Shown here piece after piece: positions 18,117 to 27,602 of a stretch of DNA of 64,000 bases. This DNA is from Allopusillimonas ginsengisoli (lineage in GTDB: Bacteria > Pseudomonadota > Gammaproteobacteria > Burkholderiales > Burkholderiaceae_B): contig NZ_SDQE01000007.1 of assembly GCF_004153455.1 (NCBI RefSeq), positions 144,313-208,312 on the forward strand. The letters run 5' to 3'. The position numbers were made by a program, and so were the translations under genes. The stretch's first letter is position 1. Each line of letters starts with the position of its first letter. Below the pieces are notes generated by a model. That model had not been told where the DNA came from. It saw only the letters and a list, made by a program, of their open reading frames with translations, and searched no databases.

Positions 18117-20285
18117 GTGTACAAGACGCTCTCAACTGCGCTCGCTGTCACCTTTGCCGCGCTCACCCTAAGCGCATGCGACAGCAGTCACCATACTGCG
18201 TCGAACGATCCGCAGCCGGATCCTCAACGGCCCAATATTCTCTTTGTTGTGCTGGATGATTTGGGCGTTGATCAATTGCCTGTGTTTGGGTATGGCGGGA
18301 TTACGCCCGCCCAAACGCCGAATATTGATGCCATTGCCCATGCGGGCGTGCGTTTTCGCAATGCCTGGTCCATGCCCACATGCTCGCCGGGCAGGGCCAC
18401 GTACTTTCAGGGGCGCTATCCCTTCCGGACAAATATAAAAAACGCGATTGTTGCGCTTGATCTCGCGAATTCCCAGGTATCTCCCTACGAAATCACGACC
18501 CCAAATGTCCTGAAAGAAAAAGGATACGCCAATGCAGTGATTGGCAAGATGCATCTTTCTGGTTCGAATCTCAACGCTGACAACAACCCATTGGGCGACG
18601 GTGTCATGCACGCATTGGGATGGGATTATTTTGAAGGCTATCTGGACGGCGGCCCATACCCCATCGACACGACAGCTGGCGGCGTGGGCGCCCCCGGCGT
18701 TTATGGCTGCGGCTTCGTCCCCAACACCCAGGATGATCCTGCAAACGGCGCCGATGCGGGCGCATGCTACCAACCCAACGGTACTTGCACAGCAATGTCC
18801 ACAGCGAAATTCACAACGCCTGGACGTATTTGCCTGGAAGGCGGCGGCATCTTTGATCCTGGCCAGTCCTGTCACGCGACACCGCCCTCCTATCTTGGGT
18901 TTGGCACCCAAAATGGCTATTACACCAGCGAGCTGATTATCAACCAGCCTGATGGCAGTGTTGAGGTTGTGCCCGTCGCCGATGCGCGCAGCCGCGGGTA
19001 TCGGTCCACGACTGAAACCAATGCGGCTGTCCGCTGGATCAATCAGCAGGCACCTGACCAGCCCTGGATGCTCAGCCTCGGCTACTCCGCCATCCACACC
19101 CCCGTGCAACCTCCTCCGGTTTCACTGCTGCCCGCTGGATCGACCGAGACGGGCACTTATACGTGCACCGATGCCCAGGAGCAGCGCGTGCTGACGAACC
19201 AGATGCTCGAAGCAATGGACAAAGAAATAGGTCGCCTGCTCGTGGAGACAGGTCTTGCGCGACATAATGACGACGGCACCCTGGATTATCGACCCGAAGA
19301 CACCAATACCGTCGTCATTATCATCGGCGACAACGGCACCTATGCGCCAAGTGTAAAAGCGCCCTTCAATCCCACGCGCGCCAAAGGCTTCCCCTATCAG
19401 ACGGGCGTATGGGTGCCCTTGATCGTTGCCGGTCCCATGGTGAGAGAGCCAAACCGCGATATTCCCCACATGGTGAATTCCGCGGATATGTTCAGCCTGT
19501 TTGGAGAGCTTGCCGGCATCGATGTCCAACAGACTGTGCCCAAGGCACGAGGGCTGGACGCACAGCCGGTTTTGCCCTATCTGACCGAACCTGATCGTGC
19601 AAGCATCCGCAGCACCAACTACACCGAAATGGGGAACAATATTGCGTCCATCAACGCCGAACCGGCCCCGCCCTGCGTCATTCCATCGTCCAATGTTTGC
19701 GTGCAGGTATTTCCGCAGGAAGGCGTGTGCTCAGATCAGGGCGGAATCTGGTACGGTCCTGACGGAGTCGCAGGCAGCACGGGGCTGAAAAACTGCTGCG
19801 AGGTCAATGAGTATCTGGTATCGCAAGGAGACGACCCAGTCGATATCCTCCCGGACTCTCAGAAAGCGCTACGCGATGATCAGTTCAAGCTGGTGCGTAT
19901 CGAGCGCCTGAACTGCGCCAGCGGCCAACTGGAATCCACCGATGAGTTCTACGAAATCAATGAAGCTACACCACTTCCCAAACTGGACAATGCGCCCAAC
20001 AATCTTTTGAGCCGCAAACACCTGACGCCTGAACAGCAGCGACATTACGCGGCGCTGGTATCCAGCCTGGACGCACTGCTGGCCAGCAACATAGAATGCC
20101 CAGGGGATGGCAATCTTGATCTCGTCGTCGATGACACTGATATCGAGAACTGGAAGCACTTTCACACCACCAACGGCGGTCATTCCAGCTGGTACGACTT
20201 TAACCACGATGGCATGACGGACAATGCCGATCTGAAAATAATCCAGCAGAACCTGGGCAAAGACTGCAGGCCGGCTGCCACTTGA
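18117..20285 (+). CDS. Sulfatase-family lipoprotein with dockerin-like C-terminus
   Basis: 722-residue exported arylsulfatase-like hydrolase. GTG at 18117 is the start (GGAG six bases upstream) and gives a signal peptide with lipobox LSAC, Cys21. Sulfatase signatures: metal-binding LDDLG near residues 46-50 and CSPGR at 89-93, whose Cys is expected to become formylglycine, plus an IGDNGT metal site in the second half. A Cys-rich insert follows. Residues about 663-717 hold two EF-hand-like repeats (DGNLD... and DFNHDGMTD...) like dockerin modules. It would cleave sulfate or phosphate esters at the cell surface; substrate unknown. Confidence 0.85.
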   Translation: MYKTLSTALAVTFAALTLSACDSSHHTASNDPQPDPQRPNILFVVLDDLGVDQLPVFGYGGITPAQTPNIDAIAHAGVRFRNAWSMPTCSPGRATYFQGRYPFRTNIKNAIVALDLANSQVSPYEITTPNVLKEKGYANAVIGKMHLSGSNLNADNNPLGDGVMHALGWDYFEGYLDGGPYPIDTTAGGVGAPGVYGCGFVPNTQDDPANGADAGACYQPNGTCTAMSTAKFTTPGRICLEGGGIFDPGQSCHATPPSYLGFGTQNGYYTSELIINQPDGSVEVVPVADARSRGYRSTTETNAAVRWINQQAPDQPWMLSLGYSAIHTPVQPPPVSLLPAGSTETGTYTCTDAQEQRVLTNQMLEAMDKEIGRLLVETGLARHNDDGTLDYRPEDTNTVVIIIGDNGTYAPSVKAPFNPTRAKGFPYQTGVWVPLIVAGPMVREPNRDIPHMVNSADMFSLFGELAGIDVQQTVPKARGLDAQPVLPYLTEPDRASIRSTNYTEMGNNIASINAEPAPPCVIPSSNVCVQVFPQEGVCSDQGGIWYGPDGVAGSTGLKNCCEVNEYLVSQGDDPVDILPDSQKALRDDQFKLVRIERLNCASGQLESTDEFYEINEATPLPKLDNAPNNLLSRKHLTPEQQRHYAALVSSLDALLASNIECPGDGNLDLVVDDTDIENWKHFHTTNGGHSSWYDFNHDGMTDNADLKIIQQNLGKDCRPAAT

Positions 20286-20293
20286 GACGCCTG

Positions 20294-20318
20294 TCAGGCG
20301 CAGCACCCCTGCGCCTGA
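20294..20318 (+). terminator. Strong hairpin between sulfatase and barrel gene
   Basis: TCAGGCGCAG, a five-base CACCC loop, then CTGCGCCTGA: a perfect ten-base-pair stem directly after the sulfatase stop codon. No T-run follows, so it may be an attenuator, a weak terminator or an mRNA-stabilising element rather than a full terminator. Confidence 0.5.
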
Positions 20319-20378
20319 TCTATTCAGCACAATAAAAGGCAAATCATTGCCGCACGACAAGCACTCGCGGGGAAAAAC

Positions 20379-21179
20379 ATGTGGAATTCGAAAAGTATCT
20401 TGTCCTTGGCCATAGGCTCAGCGGTCGCTGGTTCGAGCCTGGCAGCGGAAACGATAAATGATCAGGGCATCTACGTGGGCGTGTTCGGCGGAGTCGGCGC
20501 TTCGCTTGGCGCAACCCTGCAGCAAAGAGGAGCGGTTCACCTTAACGCCACGCGGTCGCTGCCCATCAATGCTAGTGGCTCCACCGGAAATAGCACCCAT
20601 GTTTCACTGGGCGGCGCTCAAGCAGGTTACGAATGGAAGCGCTGGGATTTTGGCGGTTCGGCATGGGGCCTGAAACCCGCCGCGGAGCTTGAAGGCATCT
20701 ACATCGGAAAGCATTCGCCCACAGGCGTGATGCCGGTCAAGCCGCGTGCCCTAGGCACACAGTATGTAACCATCCCCATGACGGCCGGCGTCTTTTTGGC
20801 CAACGCGATTGCGACCTTTCAAACGCCCTACTCCGACAAGGTGTTTCCCTATATCGGTATAGGCGCCGGCATGGCCAGACTGTCCATCAAAGGATCAGAC
20901 TCTGCGAACCCCTCGGAACCCGGCATCAACCACTTCAACTCCGATCCGGACGCGTCAGATACGGCGTTTGCCATGCAACTGAAAGCGGGTTTCAAGGGGC
21001 AGATATCCAAAAACGTCCGCCTGTTTGCGGAATACAGATATCTGTCAATCAACGCGACAGACTATAAATTTGGCGCAACGGACTACCCCGGTGTGCACCT
21101 GCCCACTGCACCGTGGCACGTGGATCTTGGGCACCAGAAATACAATCTGTTTGTCGCGGGCCTGCAATACAAGTTTTAA
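20379..21179 (+). CDS. Outer-membrane beta-barrel protein
   Basis: 266-residue exported protein: signal peptide ending near SLAAE, then alternating hydrophobic strands with Gly/Tyr-rich turns, ending in the aromatic QYKF that outer-membrane barrels use for BAM recognition. It looks like an eight-stranded OmpA/OmpW-type or surface-antigen-like barrel. The ATG at 20379 has GGGGA upstream. It follows the sulfatase by about 90 bp with a strong hairpin between, so expression may be partly coupled. A role together with the sulfatase is possible but unproven. Confidence 0.75.
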   Translation: MWNSKSILSLAIGSAVAGSSLAAETINDQGIYVGVFGGVGASLGATLQQRGAVHLNATRSLPINASGSTGNSTHVSLGGAQAGYEWKRWDFGGSAWGLKPAAELEGIYIGKHSPTGVMPVKPRALGTQYVTIPMTAGVFLANAIATFQTPYSDKVFPYIGIGAGMARLSIKGSDSANPSEPGINHFNSDPDASDTAFAMQLKAGFKGQISKNVRLFAEYRYLSINATDYKFGATDYPGVHLPTAPWHVDLGHQKYNLFVAGLQYKF

Positions 21180-21198
21180 GTCTGCAGGCCAGATTTGC

Positions 21199-22143
21199 TC
21201 AGCGCGACAGGAAGTCAAGCAGATCCTGATTGAGCTTATCTTTGTGCGTATCCGTCAGGCCATGAGGTGCGTTGGGATAAACGATCAACGTAGCGTCTTT
21301 GATCAGTTGCGCTGATGCTCGCGCGGCAGCGTCGATCGGCACCACCTGGTCGTCGTCGCCGTGAATTACCAGCGTGGGCACATCAAACTTCTTCAGATCC
21401 TCTCGAAAATCAGTCGCTGAAAAAGCCGCAATGGAATCGTAGGTGTTTTTGTGACCAGCCTGCATGCCCTGCACCCAGAACGATTGGATCAAACCTTGAG
21501 AAGGCTTCGCACCGGGGCGATTAAAGCCGAAGAAAGGTCCTGAAGCCAGATCCAGATACAGCTGAGAGCGATTCTCCAGTGATGCCTTGCGCAAACCATC
21601 AAACACTTCAAGTGGAAGTCCGCCAGGATTGTCAGGTGTTTTCAGCATCAGCGGCGGCACCGCACTGACGAGCACAGCCTTTTTTACACGGCTCGTACCG
21701 TGGCGACCGATATAGCGTGCAACCTCGCCGCCACCCGTGGAAAAGCCAACCAAAGTCACGTCCTTCAAATCCAATGCCTTGATCACCGTGTCCAGGTCGT
21801 CCGCATAATGATTCATGTCGTTGCCATGCCAGGGTTGGCTGGAGCGGCCGTGGCCACGTCGATCATGCGCCACGACGCGATAACCCTGAGAGGCCAGAAA
21901 GATCATTTGCGATTCCCAACTGTCCGAGTTCAGCGGCCAGCCGTGGCTGAACGTGACGACCTGACCGTCACGCGGGCCCCAATCCTTGTAGTACAGCCGG
22001 ACACCGTCGTTTGTGGTGATGGTGCTTTCAGTCATCACGATCTGAGTATTGAGTACGGCTGGATCCGATGGCGCAGCTTGGCCTGGCGCTGAAACGCCCA
22101 AGGCAAGAACGGGAAGCGCCAGCGTGCGTTTGAAGACATTCAT
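21199..22143 (-). CDS. Exported alpha/beta hydrolase (chloroperoxidase-like)
   Basis: 314-residue hydrolase with a cleavable signal peptide (about residues 1-24) and an alpha/beta fold. The nucleophile elbow GFSTGG puts Ser135 in place; HGDDDQ around 262-266 and the C-terminal His294 complete the triad. The sequence is closest in style to non-heme chloroperoxidase/esterase-type hydrolases. AGGAGA precedes the ATG at 22143. It is divergent from an AraC regulator starting at 22286, with an inverted repeat between, so it is probably induced by that regulator. Substrate unknown; an ester or lactone is plausible. Confidence 0.85.
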   Translation of the reverse strand: MNVFKRTLALPVLALGVSAPGQAAPSDPAVLNTQIVMTESTITTNDGVRLYYKDWGPRDGQVVTFSHGWPLNSDSWESQMIFLASQGYRVVAHDRRGHGRSSQPWHGNDMNHYADDLDTVIKALDLKDVTLVGFSTGGGEVARYIGRHGTSRVKKAVLVSAVPPLMLKTPDNPGGLPLEVFDGLRKASLENRSQLYLDLASGPFFGFNRPGAKPSQGLIQSFWVQGMQAGHKNTYDSIAAFSATDFREDLKKFDVPTLVIHGDDDQVVPIDAAARASAQLIKDATLIVYPNAPHGLTDTHKDKLNQDLLDFLSR

Positions 22144-22250
22144 GAGTATTCTCCTGTTGAAAGTTGTGAGGGGTGCAGCCGACATAAAAACAAAAAAGTG
22201 ATTGCGGCTGACAGGAGTAACTATGCGCCCTAACATGATACGATTGGGAT

Positions 22251-22262
22251 CAATTAGTCCTA
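22251..22262. promoter_or_regulatory. Candidate operator between hydrolase and AraC gene
   Basis: ATTAG, two bases, CTAAT: an inverted repeat in the 142-bp divergent intergenic region. AraC-type proteins more often bind direct repeats, so another regulator or a -10 neighbourhood is possible. The region is AT-rich compared with its surroundings and must hold both promoters. Confidence 0.35.
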
Positions 22263-22285
22263 ATAACTTAACCCTGAGTATTTTC

Positions 22286-23113
22286 ATGACTGACCGCCTT
22301 GCCGCACTACTGGAACACTTCTCAGTCAGTGCGCATGTTTTTCATACCGGCGCCTTATGCGGAGTGAATGAACTGGACGGTAATGGTACGACAGGCCAAC
22401 TGCATTTGATTCAGCGCGGAAAAGTGGAGGTGCATCACGGCGGCATCATGGCGCTGCAGGTAACTCGGCCCAGCCTGCTGCTTTATCCGCGACCGATGGC
22501 GCATCGCTTCGTCACCGATTCCGAACACGGTGCTGATTTTGCCTGTGCGCATTTGAGTTTCGGCGGCGGCGCCGCCAATCCCATCTGCGCAGCACTTCCA
22601 CCCGTCAGTTGCCTGCCTCTGGACGAACTGGAGGGCGCTGACGGCGTGCTGTCGCTGCTGTTCGATGAGGCATTCAAGCAGAATTGCGGACGCCAGGCAG
22701 TGCTTGATCGCCTTTTCGAGGTCCTGCTGATCCAGGTGCTCAGGCATCTCATGGAGCAAGGGCAGACTCAGGCCGGCATGCTGGCGGGTTTGTCGCATCC
22801 CCGTCTGCGCAACGCCTTGGTGGCCATGCACGACAACCCCGAACGGGAATGGTCGCTTGATGCCCTCGCCGCCCGCGCTGGCATGTCACGCAGTGTATTT
22901 GCCAATGTGTTCCGGGACAGCGTCGGTTGCACACCAGGTGTGTATCTGCAGCGATGGCGAATTGGGCTGGCTCAACAGTCCCTGCTCAAGGGCCAACCGT
23001 TGAAACTCATTCTTCAAGAGGTGGGCTACAGTAGCGAGGCTGCGCTATCGCGGGCATTCAAGGCGCAGACGGGAATGTCGCCAAGGCAGTGGCGTTTGGG
23101 GCAGTGTGAGTAG
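22286..23113 (+). CDS. AraC-family transcriptional regulator
   Basis: 275-residue regulator with a cupin-like N-terminal sensor ([10 protein letters not shown] segment) and a C-terminal pair of helix-turn-helix motifs ending SPRQWR. The ATG at 22286 was chosen from several in-frame candidates because it starts just before the conserved sensor domain. It is divergent from the exported hydrolase and probably controls it. A nine-base-pair hairpin follows its stop codon, before the convergent reductase gene. Confidence 0.88.
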   Translation: MTDRLAALLEHFSVSAHVFHTGALCGVNELDGNGTTGQLHLIQRGKVEVHHGGIMALQVTRPSLLLYPRPMAHRFVTDSEHGADFACAHLSFGGGAANPICAALPPVSCLPLDELEGADGVLSLLFDEAFKQNCGRQAVLDRLFEVLLIQVLRHLMEQGQTQAGMLAGLSHPRLRNALVAMHDNPEREWSLDALAARAGMSRSVFANVFRDSVGCTPGVYLQRWRIGLAQQSLLKGQPLKLILQEVGYSSEAALSRAFKAQTGMSPRQWRLGQCE

Positions 23114-23135
23114 AGCTGCCCTGAGCTCCGATGTC

Positions 23136-23162
23136 AGCGCAGGGATCAAATCACCCTGCGCT
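23136..23162. terminator. Bidirectional hairpin between convergent genes
   Basis: AGCGCAGGG, a nine-base loop, CCCTGCGCT: a perfect nine-base-pair stem between the AraC gene and the convergent reductase gene. There is no strong T-run on either side, so termination is likely but not certain. Confidence 0.5.
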
Positions 23163-23235
23163 ATATACACAATGCACAACGCTATCGAGTCGGGCTACCC
23201 GTATCGAGGCCCCATACTCTCGGCAAAGAGGCCTT

Positions 23236-24255
23236 TCATTCTTTGAGCAGTTTTAGTGTCTTGGCACGCATATGTGCCAGCGCGTAGATTGTTGAGGCGA
23301 TTGGCGTAGGCATTTTCAGCCTTTCGGCCAGCTCAACAAAGGCACCGACAATCGCTTCTACTTCTACCGGGCGGCCTGCTTCTGTGTCCTGCAGCATAGA
23401 GGTTTTTATGCCACCCAGTTTGCGTGTGATGGCGAGACGCTGCTGCGGAGTCATCTCGACAGGGATATCCAGTGCCGCGCCTACCGCTATGACCTCTTCC
23501 ATCATTGCAACAAATAAATGATAAGTCGCAGAATCTTCTATCATCAGATCTGTCGGCGAACCCGTGAGCATACTTATGGGGTTGAAGCAGACATTGCCCA
23601 GCAGCTTTTCCCACACCGCCTGTCGAATGGCCTGTGTGCCTTCGGCTTTGAGGCCGGCTGCATTGAACCGAGATACCACACGGTCCAATCTGTTCGAGTT
23701 CAAGGCATCCGGACACCGACCGATTTCCCCAAATACCAGTCGTTCGCCGGAACTATGGTGCGAAACGCCTGGCTCCGGGCTGTAGCAGGACGCATAGACC
23801 ACACAGCCGATGATACGGCTGGCTTCAATTGCGCTGGCAATGGCTCCTTGAGGATCAAGGGATTCAAGACGAGGCAGCCGCTCGCTGTTGCTGAGCCCGT
23901 CCGTGAACCACCACGGGATGCCATTAATGGCCGGGATGACAATCGTATCGGCGTGACAAAGCGACGGGACCATCGATGCAATATCCGATAACGCATATGC
24001 CTTGACCGAGATAATGACAATATCCTGCGGACCAAACTCACGCGCATCCGATGCAGCCTGCACCTTCGCCACCAACCGCTCTCCCCCATCCTCCAGCACC
24101 CAGCCGCGCGCGAGAATGGATTCCAAAGTTTTGCCGCGAGCCACGACGCTGACCTGAGCGCCGCTGTGTGCCAATCGCACGCCAAGGTAGGCGCCTATAG
24201 CTCCTGCCCCAATCACACAAATTTTGGTTTTATTCTGTATACCCATATTGTCCAT
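23236..24255 (-). CDS. 2-dehydropantoate 2-reductase (ketopantoate reductase family)
   Basis: 339-residue NAD(P)H-dependent reductase of the PanE/ApbA family. The Rossmann motif GAGAIG is at residues 16-21, and the catalytic-Lys region VWEKLLGN lies in the second half, before the C-terminal helical domain. GGAGG precedes the ATG at 24255. It may make pantoate for CoA synthesis, but genomes of this group often carry several paralogues, and some act on other alpha-keto acids, so panE is not assigned. Confidence 0.85.
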   Translation of the reverse strand: MDNMGIQNKTKICVIGAGAIGAYLGVRLAHSGAQVSVVARGKTLESILARGWVLEDGGERLVAKVQAASDAREFGPQDIVIISVKAYALSDIASMVPSLCHADTIVIPAINGIPWWFTDGLSNSERLPRLESLDPQGAIASAIEASRIIGCVVYASCYSPEPGVSHHSSGERLVFGEIGRCPDALNSNRLDRVVSRFNAAGLKAEGTQAIRQAVWEKLLGNVCFNPISMLTGSPTDLMIEDSATYHLFVAMMEEVIAVGAALDIPVEMTPQQRLAITRKLGGIKTSMLQDTEAGRPVEVEAIVGAFVELAERLKMPTPIASTIYALAHMRAKTLKLLKE

Positions 24256-24431
24256 GCAGCCTCCAACGCCCGCGTAACAGTAGATCATAGCGTTTAGCAC
24301 TACTCAGCATTCACCCACAATGCAGTAGACAGTGCTTTGGCCGCAATAATGCCATAACTGGGATGGTTGGGAGCCCTGACGACAGAAAGCGCCCAGGACG
24401 ATGGCCTTGCACACCTTGCAACCTTACAAGA

Positions 24432-25373
24432 TCAAAGCGCCTGTATATACGCCGCCATGCGTTCGCGTGTCGCCGCATCCGGCAAGTCTCCAAAAGCGGC
24501 TCCCATATTGTCGATCACATTCCTGGGGCGGCTGGTGGCAGGCGTTGCGCACGTCACCGCTGGGTGAGAGATCACGAACTTGAGGAAAAATTGCGCCCAC
24601 GAACGGATACCCAACTCGGTGGCCCAGGCTGGCACATCATGCCCTTTGACCAGGCTCCACAACCGCGTGCGGCCAAATGGCGCGTACACCAAAACCCCAA
24701 TGCCGCGGTCTGCCGCCAACGGCAGAATACGCTCTTCCATAACGCGGTTATCAATTGCATAATCCACGCCAATAAAATCCAGGGGCTCTTCGCGCATCAC
24801 TTTTTCCAACTGTTCGTACTGACGCGGAAACGTTGTCGTCACGCCCATATAGCGAATTCGTTGCTCTTCACGCAGCGCCTTCAGAACCGGCAACTGGGTG
24901 CCCAGATCGCCGAGATTGTGCACCTGAATCAAATCGATGACAGGGTTGTCGATCGCTTTGAATGACGCTTCGATCTGGGCCCGGGCGTGCCCAACATCCG
25001 CTTTCCCGCCTCCAAATCCAGCCACGTTCAGCTTGGTAGCCCAGAAGATTTTGTCTTTGATGCCGAGCTCATTGACGATTTTTCCGGACACTGCTTCAGA
25101 CGCACCGTAACTGGGCGCCGTATCGAAGACGGATCCACCCTGTTCGACAAAAGCGCGAAACACCTGCGTTAACGCCTGAACGTCCTCGCCACCCGCCGCG
25201 CTGGAGAATGTCGCGGAACTGCCCAAACCTACTACCGGCAACCGCTGACCGGAGGACGGGATGGGACGTGTAATCAAAGCACCCGTTTGAGACGCCCACA
25301 GCAGGCCTGGCGCGAGCGTGGATCCCGCGCCAACCGCCACACATAGCTTTAAGTAATTGCGACGAGTCATCAT
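24432..25373 (-). CDS. Tat-exported aldo/keto reductase
   Basis: 313-residue aldo/keto reductase with a twin-arginine-type N-terminus (TRRNYLK followed by a hydrophobic stretch), so it is probably exported folded with its nicotinamide cofactor. The catalytic tetrad is visible: Asp and Tyr in SVFDTAPSYG, Lys in FWATKLN, His in LIQVHNL. An AAGGA element precedes two possible ATG starts. It lies 22 bp downstream of the ATP/ADP-translocase-like gene and may share a transcript with it. Substrate unknown. Confidence 0.83.
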   Translation of the reverse strand: MMTRRNYLKLCVAVGAGSTLAPGLLWASQTGALITRPIPSSGQRLPVVGLGSSATFSSAAGGEDVQALTQVFRAFVEQGGSVFDTAPSYGASEAVSGKIVNELGIKDKIFWATKLNVAGFGGGKADVGHARAQIEASFKAIDNPVIDLIQVHNLGDLGTQLPVLKALREEQRIRYMGVTTTFPRQYEQLEKVMREEPLDFIGVDYAIDNRVMEERILPLAADRGIGVLVYAPFGRTRLWSLVKGHDVPAWATELGIRSWAQFFLKFVISHPAVTCATPATSRPRNVIDNMGAAFGDLPDAATRERMAAYIQAL

Positions 25374-25395
25374 GATGGAAGTCCTTTATCCTGGT

Positions 25396-26739
25396 TCAAA
25401 GTGAAGAAGGTAAATCCCTGGCCATCTGCGAAGGAAGGTCTGGAGCAGCCATTCTTTGCTGCGTGCGACCGAGCCAAAGCGCCAGCGCTGCCCAGACCAT
25501 TGCAAGAGGTACAGCAACACTAGCCACTGCCGCCAGGCCTATGCCCAGGCGGCCCAACGCGCCCTCCAACTGAGCGCCTGTGACGTCGCCGGCACGATAA
25601 ACAAAGGTGTCAACAAACGCTTTGGCCTTGTACTTTTCCTCTGGACTGACTACGGTGAATAAGGTTTCTCGAGCCGGACGCATAATCGCGCGCTGAACCG
25701 CCCTGAAGGCTGATTCGAACACGATCAAGGCGGCTAATGAGCCTACTAGCGCAAGGCCCACAAAACCAAAAAGCGCGGTGATCGGAAGCAATGCCAAGGT
25801 AATATGAACGCCCAGACGTTTCATTAAATGGCCTGACACCAACACCTGAATCACCAACGTTGCAACCTGCGTGATCAAATCGATTTGAGCGAACAGCGTT
25901 GTACGCCGATCCACTTCATCACCCAGCGCAGCCACCATTTGCAAACGTATAAAGTAAAGAAAGGTTGCCATGATGGCCAGAATTACCACGTAGGCGGCAA
26001 TACCCAACAAATACCTTGACTGGAATACTGCCTTGATGCCATCCCATGCGCCACCGCCAATAACACCATCGTCGGCCACGGATACGCTGGAAGAACGGCC
26101 ATCTGTGCCCTGCGTTGCCTGTGCAGGTTGAACTCGTACCAACGCACCGGCCATGCATAGCGCCAGTATCAAAAAGCCGCTGGAGACCAGCAGCAAGGAA
26201 GCAGTACCCAGCGGAGCTGCCAGCACAGAAGCAAGCCAGGGTCCGAAAATGGCGCCCAAGGTTCCGCCCACGGCAATCAACGCGAAGAACCTCTTGCTCT
26301 GCTCCAGGGAGAACCTGTCCGACATGAGCGCCCAGAAAACCATGGACGAAAACAAATTGAAGACGCTGAACCAGACGTAAAAAACCTGCCCGGTAACCAG
26401 GCCGATAACTTCAGGCGTCAACACTATCAGCAGATAGAATACGGCCAGGCTGGCTGCAAAAAACAGATAGGTAGCGGAAATAAATACTATCCGCCGAAAT
26501 CGGCTGACCAGGGTGCTAAATACTGGGTTGACCAGCAGTGTTGCAATCGCGGTACCGACAAACAGCCATCGGACAGTATCCAGCCCACCCCGCATACCCA
26601 GCGCTTCACGCGCAGGCCGGAGCATCATCAACGCAGTCAGAACGCAAAAGAAGAACGCAATCGCGAAGGCCACCGGCAGCACTTCTGCGCGACGAACATT
26701 GAACACGCGCTGGAATGTTATAGCCATGCGTCGCCCCAT
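25396..26739 (-). CDS. MFS / ATP:ADP-translocase-like membrane protein
   Basis: 447-residue protein with about twelve hydrophobic helices. Its spacing and conserved loops (MMLRPAREALGMRGG near residue 40, VVSPEEKYKAK in the second half) resemble the COG3202-type group of nucleotide-translocase-like MFS proteins found in free-living bacteria, whose real substrates are mostly unknown. An internal ATG at 26727 is an alternative start. It precedes the Tat-exported reductase by 22 bp on the same strand. Confidence 0.75.
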   Translation of the reverse strand: MGRRMAITFQRVFNVRRAEVLPVAFAIAFFFCVLTALMMLRPAREALGMRGGLDTVRWLFVGTAIATLLVNPVFSTLVSRFRRIVFISATYLFFAASLAVFYLLIVLTPEVIGLVTGQVFYVWFSVFNLFSSMVFWALMSDRFSLEQSKRFFALIAVGGTLGAIFGPWLASVLAAPLGTASLLLVSSGFLILALCMAGALVRVQPAQATQGTDGRSSSVSVADDGVIGGGAWDGIKAVFQSRYLLGIAAYVVILAIMATFLYFIRLQMVAALGDEVDRRTTLFAQIDLITQVATLVIQVLVSGHLMKRLGVHITLALLPITALFGFVGLALVGSLAALIVFESAFRAVQRAIMRPARETLFTVVSPEEKYKAKAFVDTFVYRAGDVTGAQLEGALGRLGIGLAAVASVAVPLAMVWAALALWLGRTQQRMAAPDLPSQMARDLPSSL

Positions 26740-26853
26740 TAGGTTTCACGTCAATCGTAACCGAATTGGCGCCGCATGAGGGCCTTGCGCATCTAACTCG
26801 TAGTACGTCAAGAATCAGGGGATGGTGGCTCCCCCTGAACTATCGACGCGCAC

Positions 26854-27513
26854 TCATAAAGTGCGCAGGAGATTTTGGGCGGAATTGTGCACATGTTGCT
26901 CACAAAGCCTTTCGACTTTTTTAGGCTCGCCCAGATCAATGGCGGCCACAATGGCCTCCAATTCTTTAATGGTCTTGCGAAGACGGCCCGGTTGAGTCAT
27001 GGAGATGCGACGCAGCATCGTTACCCTGTTATTGAGCTGACGCAGCATGGCGCCAGCTACCTCGTTACCGGCTCCTTTGATGAGGATGCCGTAAAACTCA
27101 TTTTTCAAGCGGAGAAGATCGGGGTTGTCTGGCTGGTCGAAATATCTGGAAAACATTTTTACATGATTTCGTAACTGATCTTTTTCTTCGGATGTGGCGT
27201 TGTCGCAGAAGCTGGCCCCAACCAGGCCCTCGAGTTTCCTTCTAACCGCATATAGCTGCATCACCTCTTCTTTGGAGATAGCGGCCACTTCCGGACCCTT
27301 GTGCGGGATGATCTTGATAAGCCCTTCGCTTTGCAAATGCTGCAATGCTTCACGCACACAGGATCGACTGACTTCCAGCTGCTCGCACAACGCTCGCTCC
27401 ACCAGCTTCTGGCCTGGTGCCAATACGCCGCTCATGATGGCTTCACGCATTGCATTCGCAGCGCGCTCCTTGAGCAAAGTTTGGTCTTGCGCCACACGCA
27501 TAGCAACCCCCAT
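26854..27513 (-). CDS. GntR-family regulator (FadR/FCD subgroup)
   Basis: 219-residue regulator with an N-terminal winged helix (LCEQLEVSRSCVREALQHLQSEGLI) and an all-helical FCD ligand domain. GGGAGGG precedes the ATG at 27513; the longer frame to 27606 has no good site. FCD-type members usually sense organic acids or sugar acids. No transporter or enzyme lies next to it in a clear operon, so the target is unknown. Confidence 0.85.
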   Translation of the reverse strand: MGVAMRVAQDQTLLKERAANAMREAIMSGVLAPGQKLVERALCEQLEVSRSCVREALQHLQSEGLIKIIPHKGPEVAAISKEEVMQLYAVRRKLEGLVGASFCDNATSEEKDQLRNHVKMFSRYFDQPDNPDLLRLKNEFYGILIKGAGNEVAGAMLRQLNNRVTMLRRISMTQPGRLRKTIKELEAIVAAIDLGEPKKVERLCEQHVHNSAQNLLRTL

Positions 27514-27602
27514 CGGCCCTCCCCCGCAATCGCCTGTAATTCGACTCTTGAGCATTGTCTGGTAAAAAAACGGGCAAATCAAATAAAACATGCATATCCA
27601 TC

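Noticed and set aside
18168..19109. Long open frame of 313 residues on the minus strand inside the sulfatase gene
   Set aside because: It is antisense to a clearly coding gene with signature motifs; no ribosome site or family was seen.
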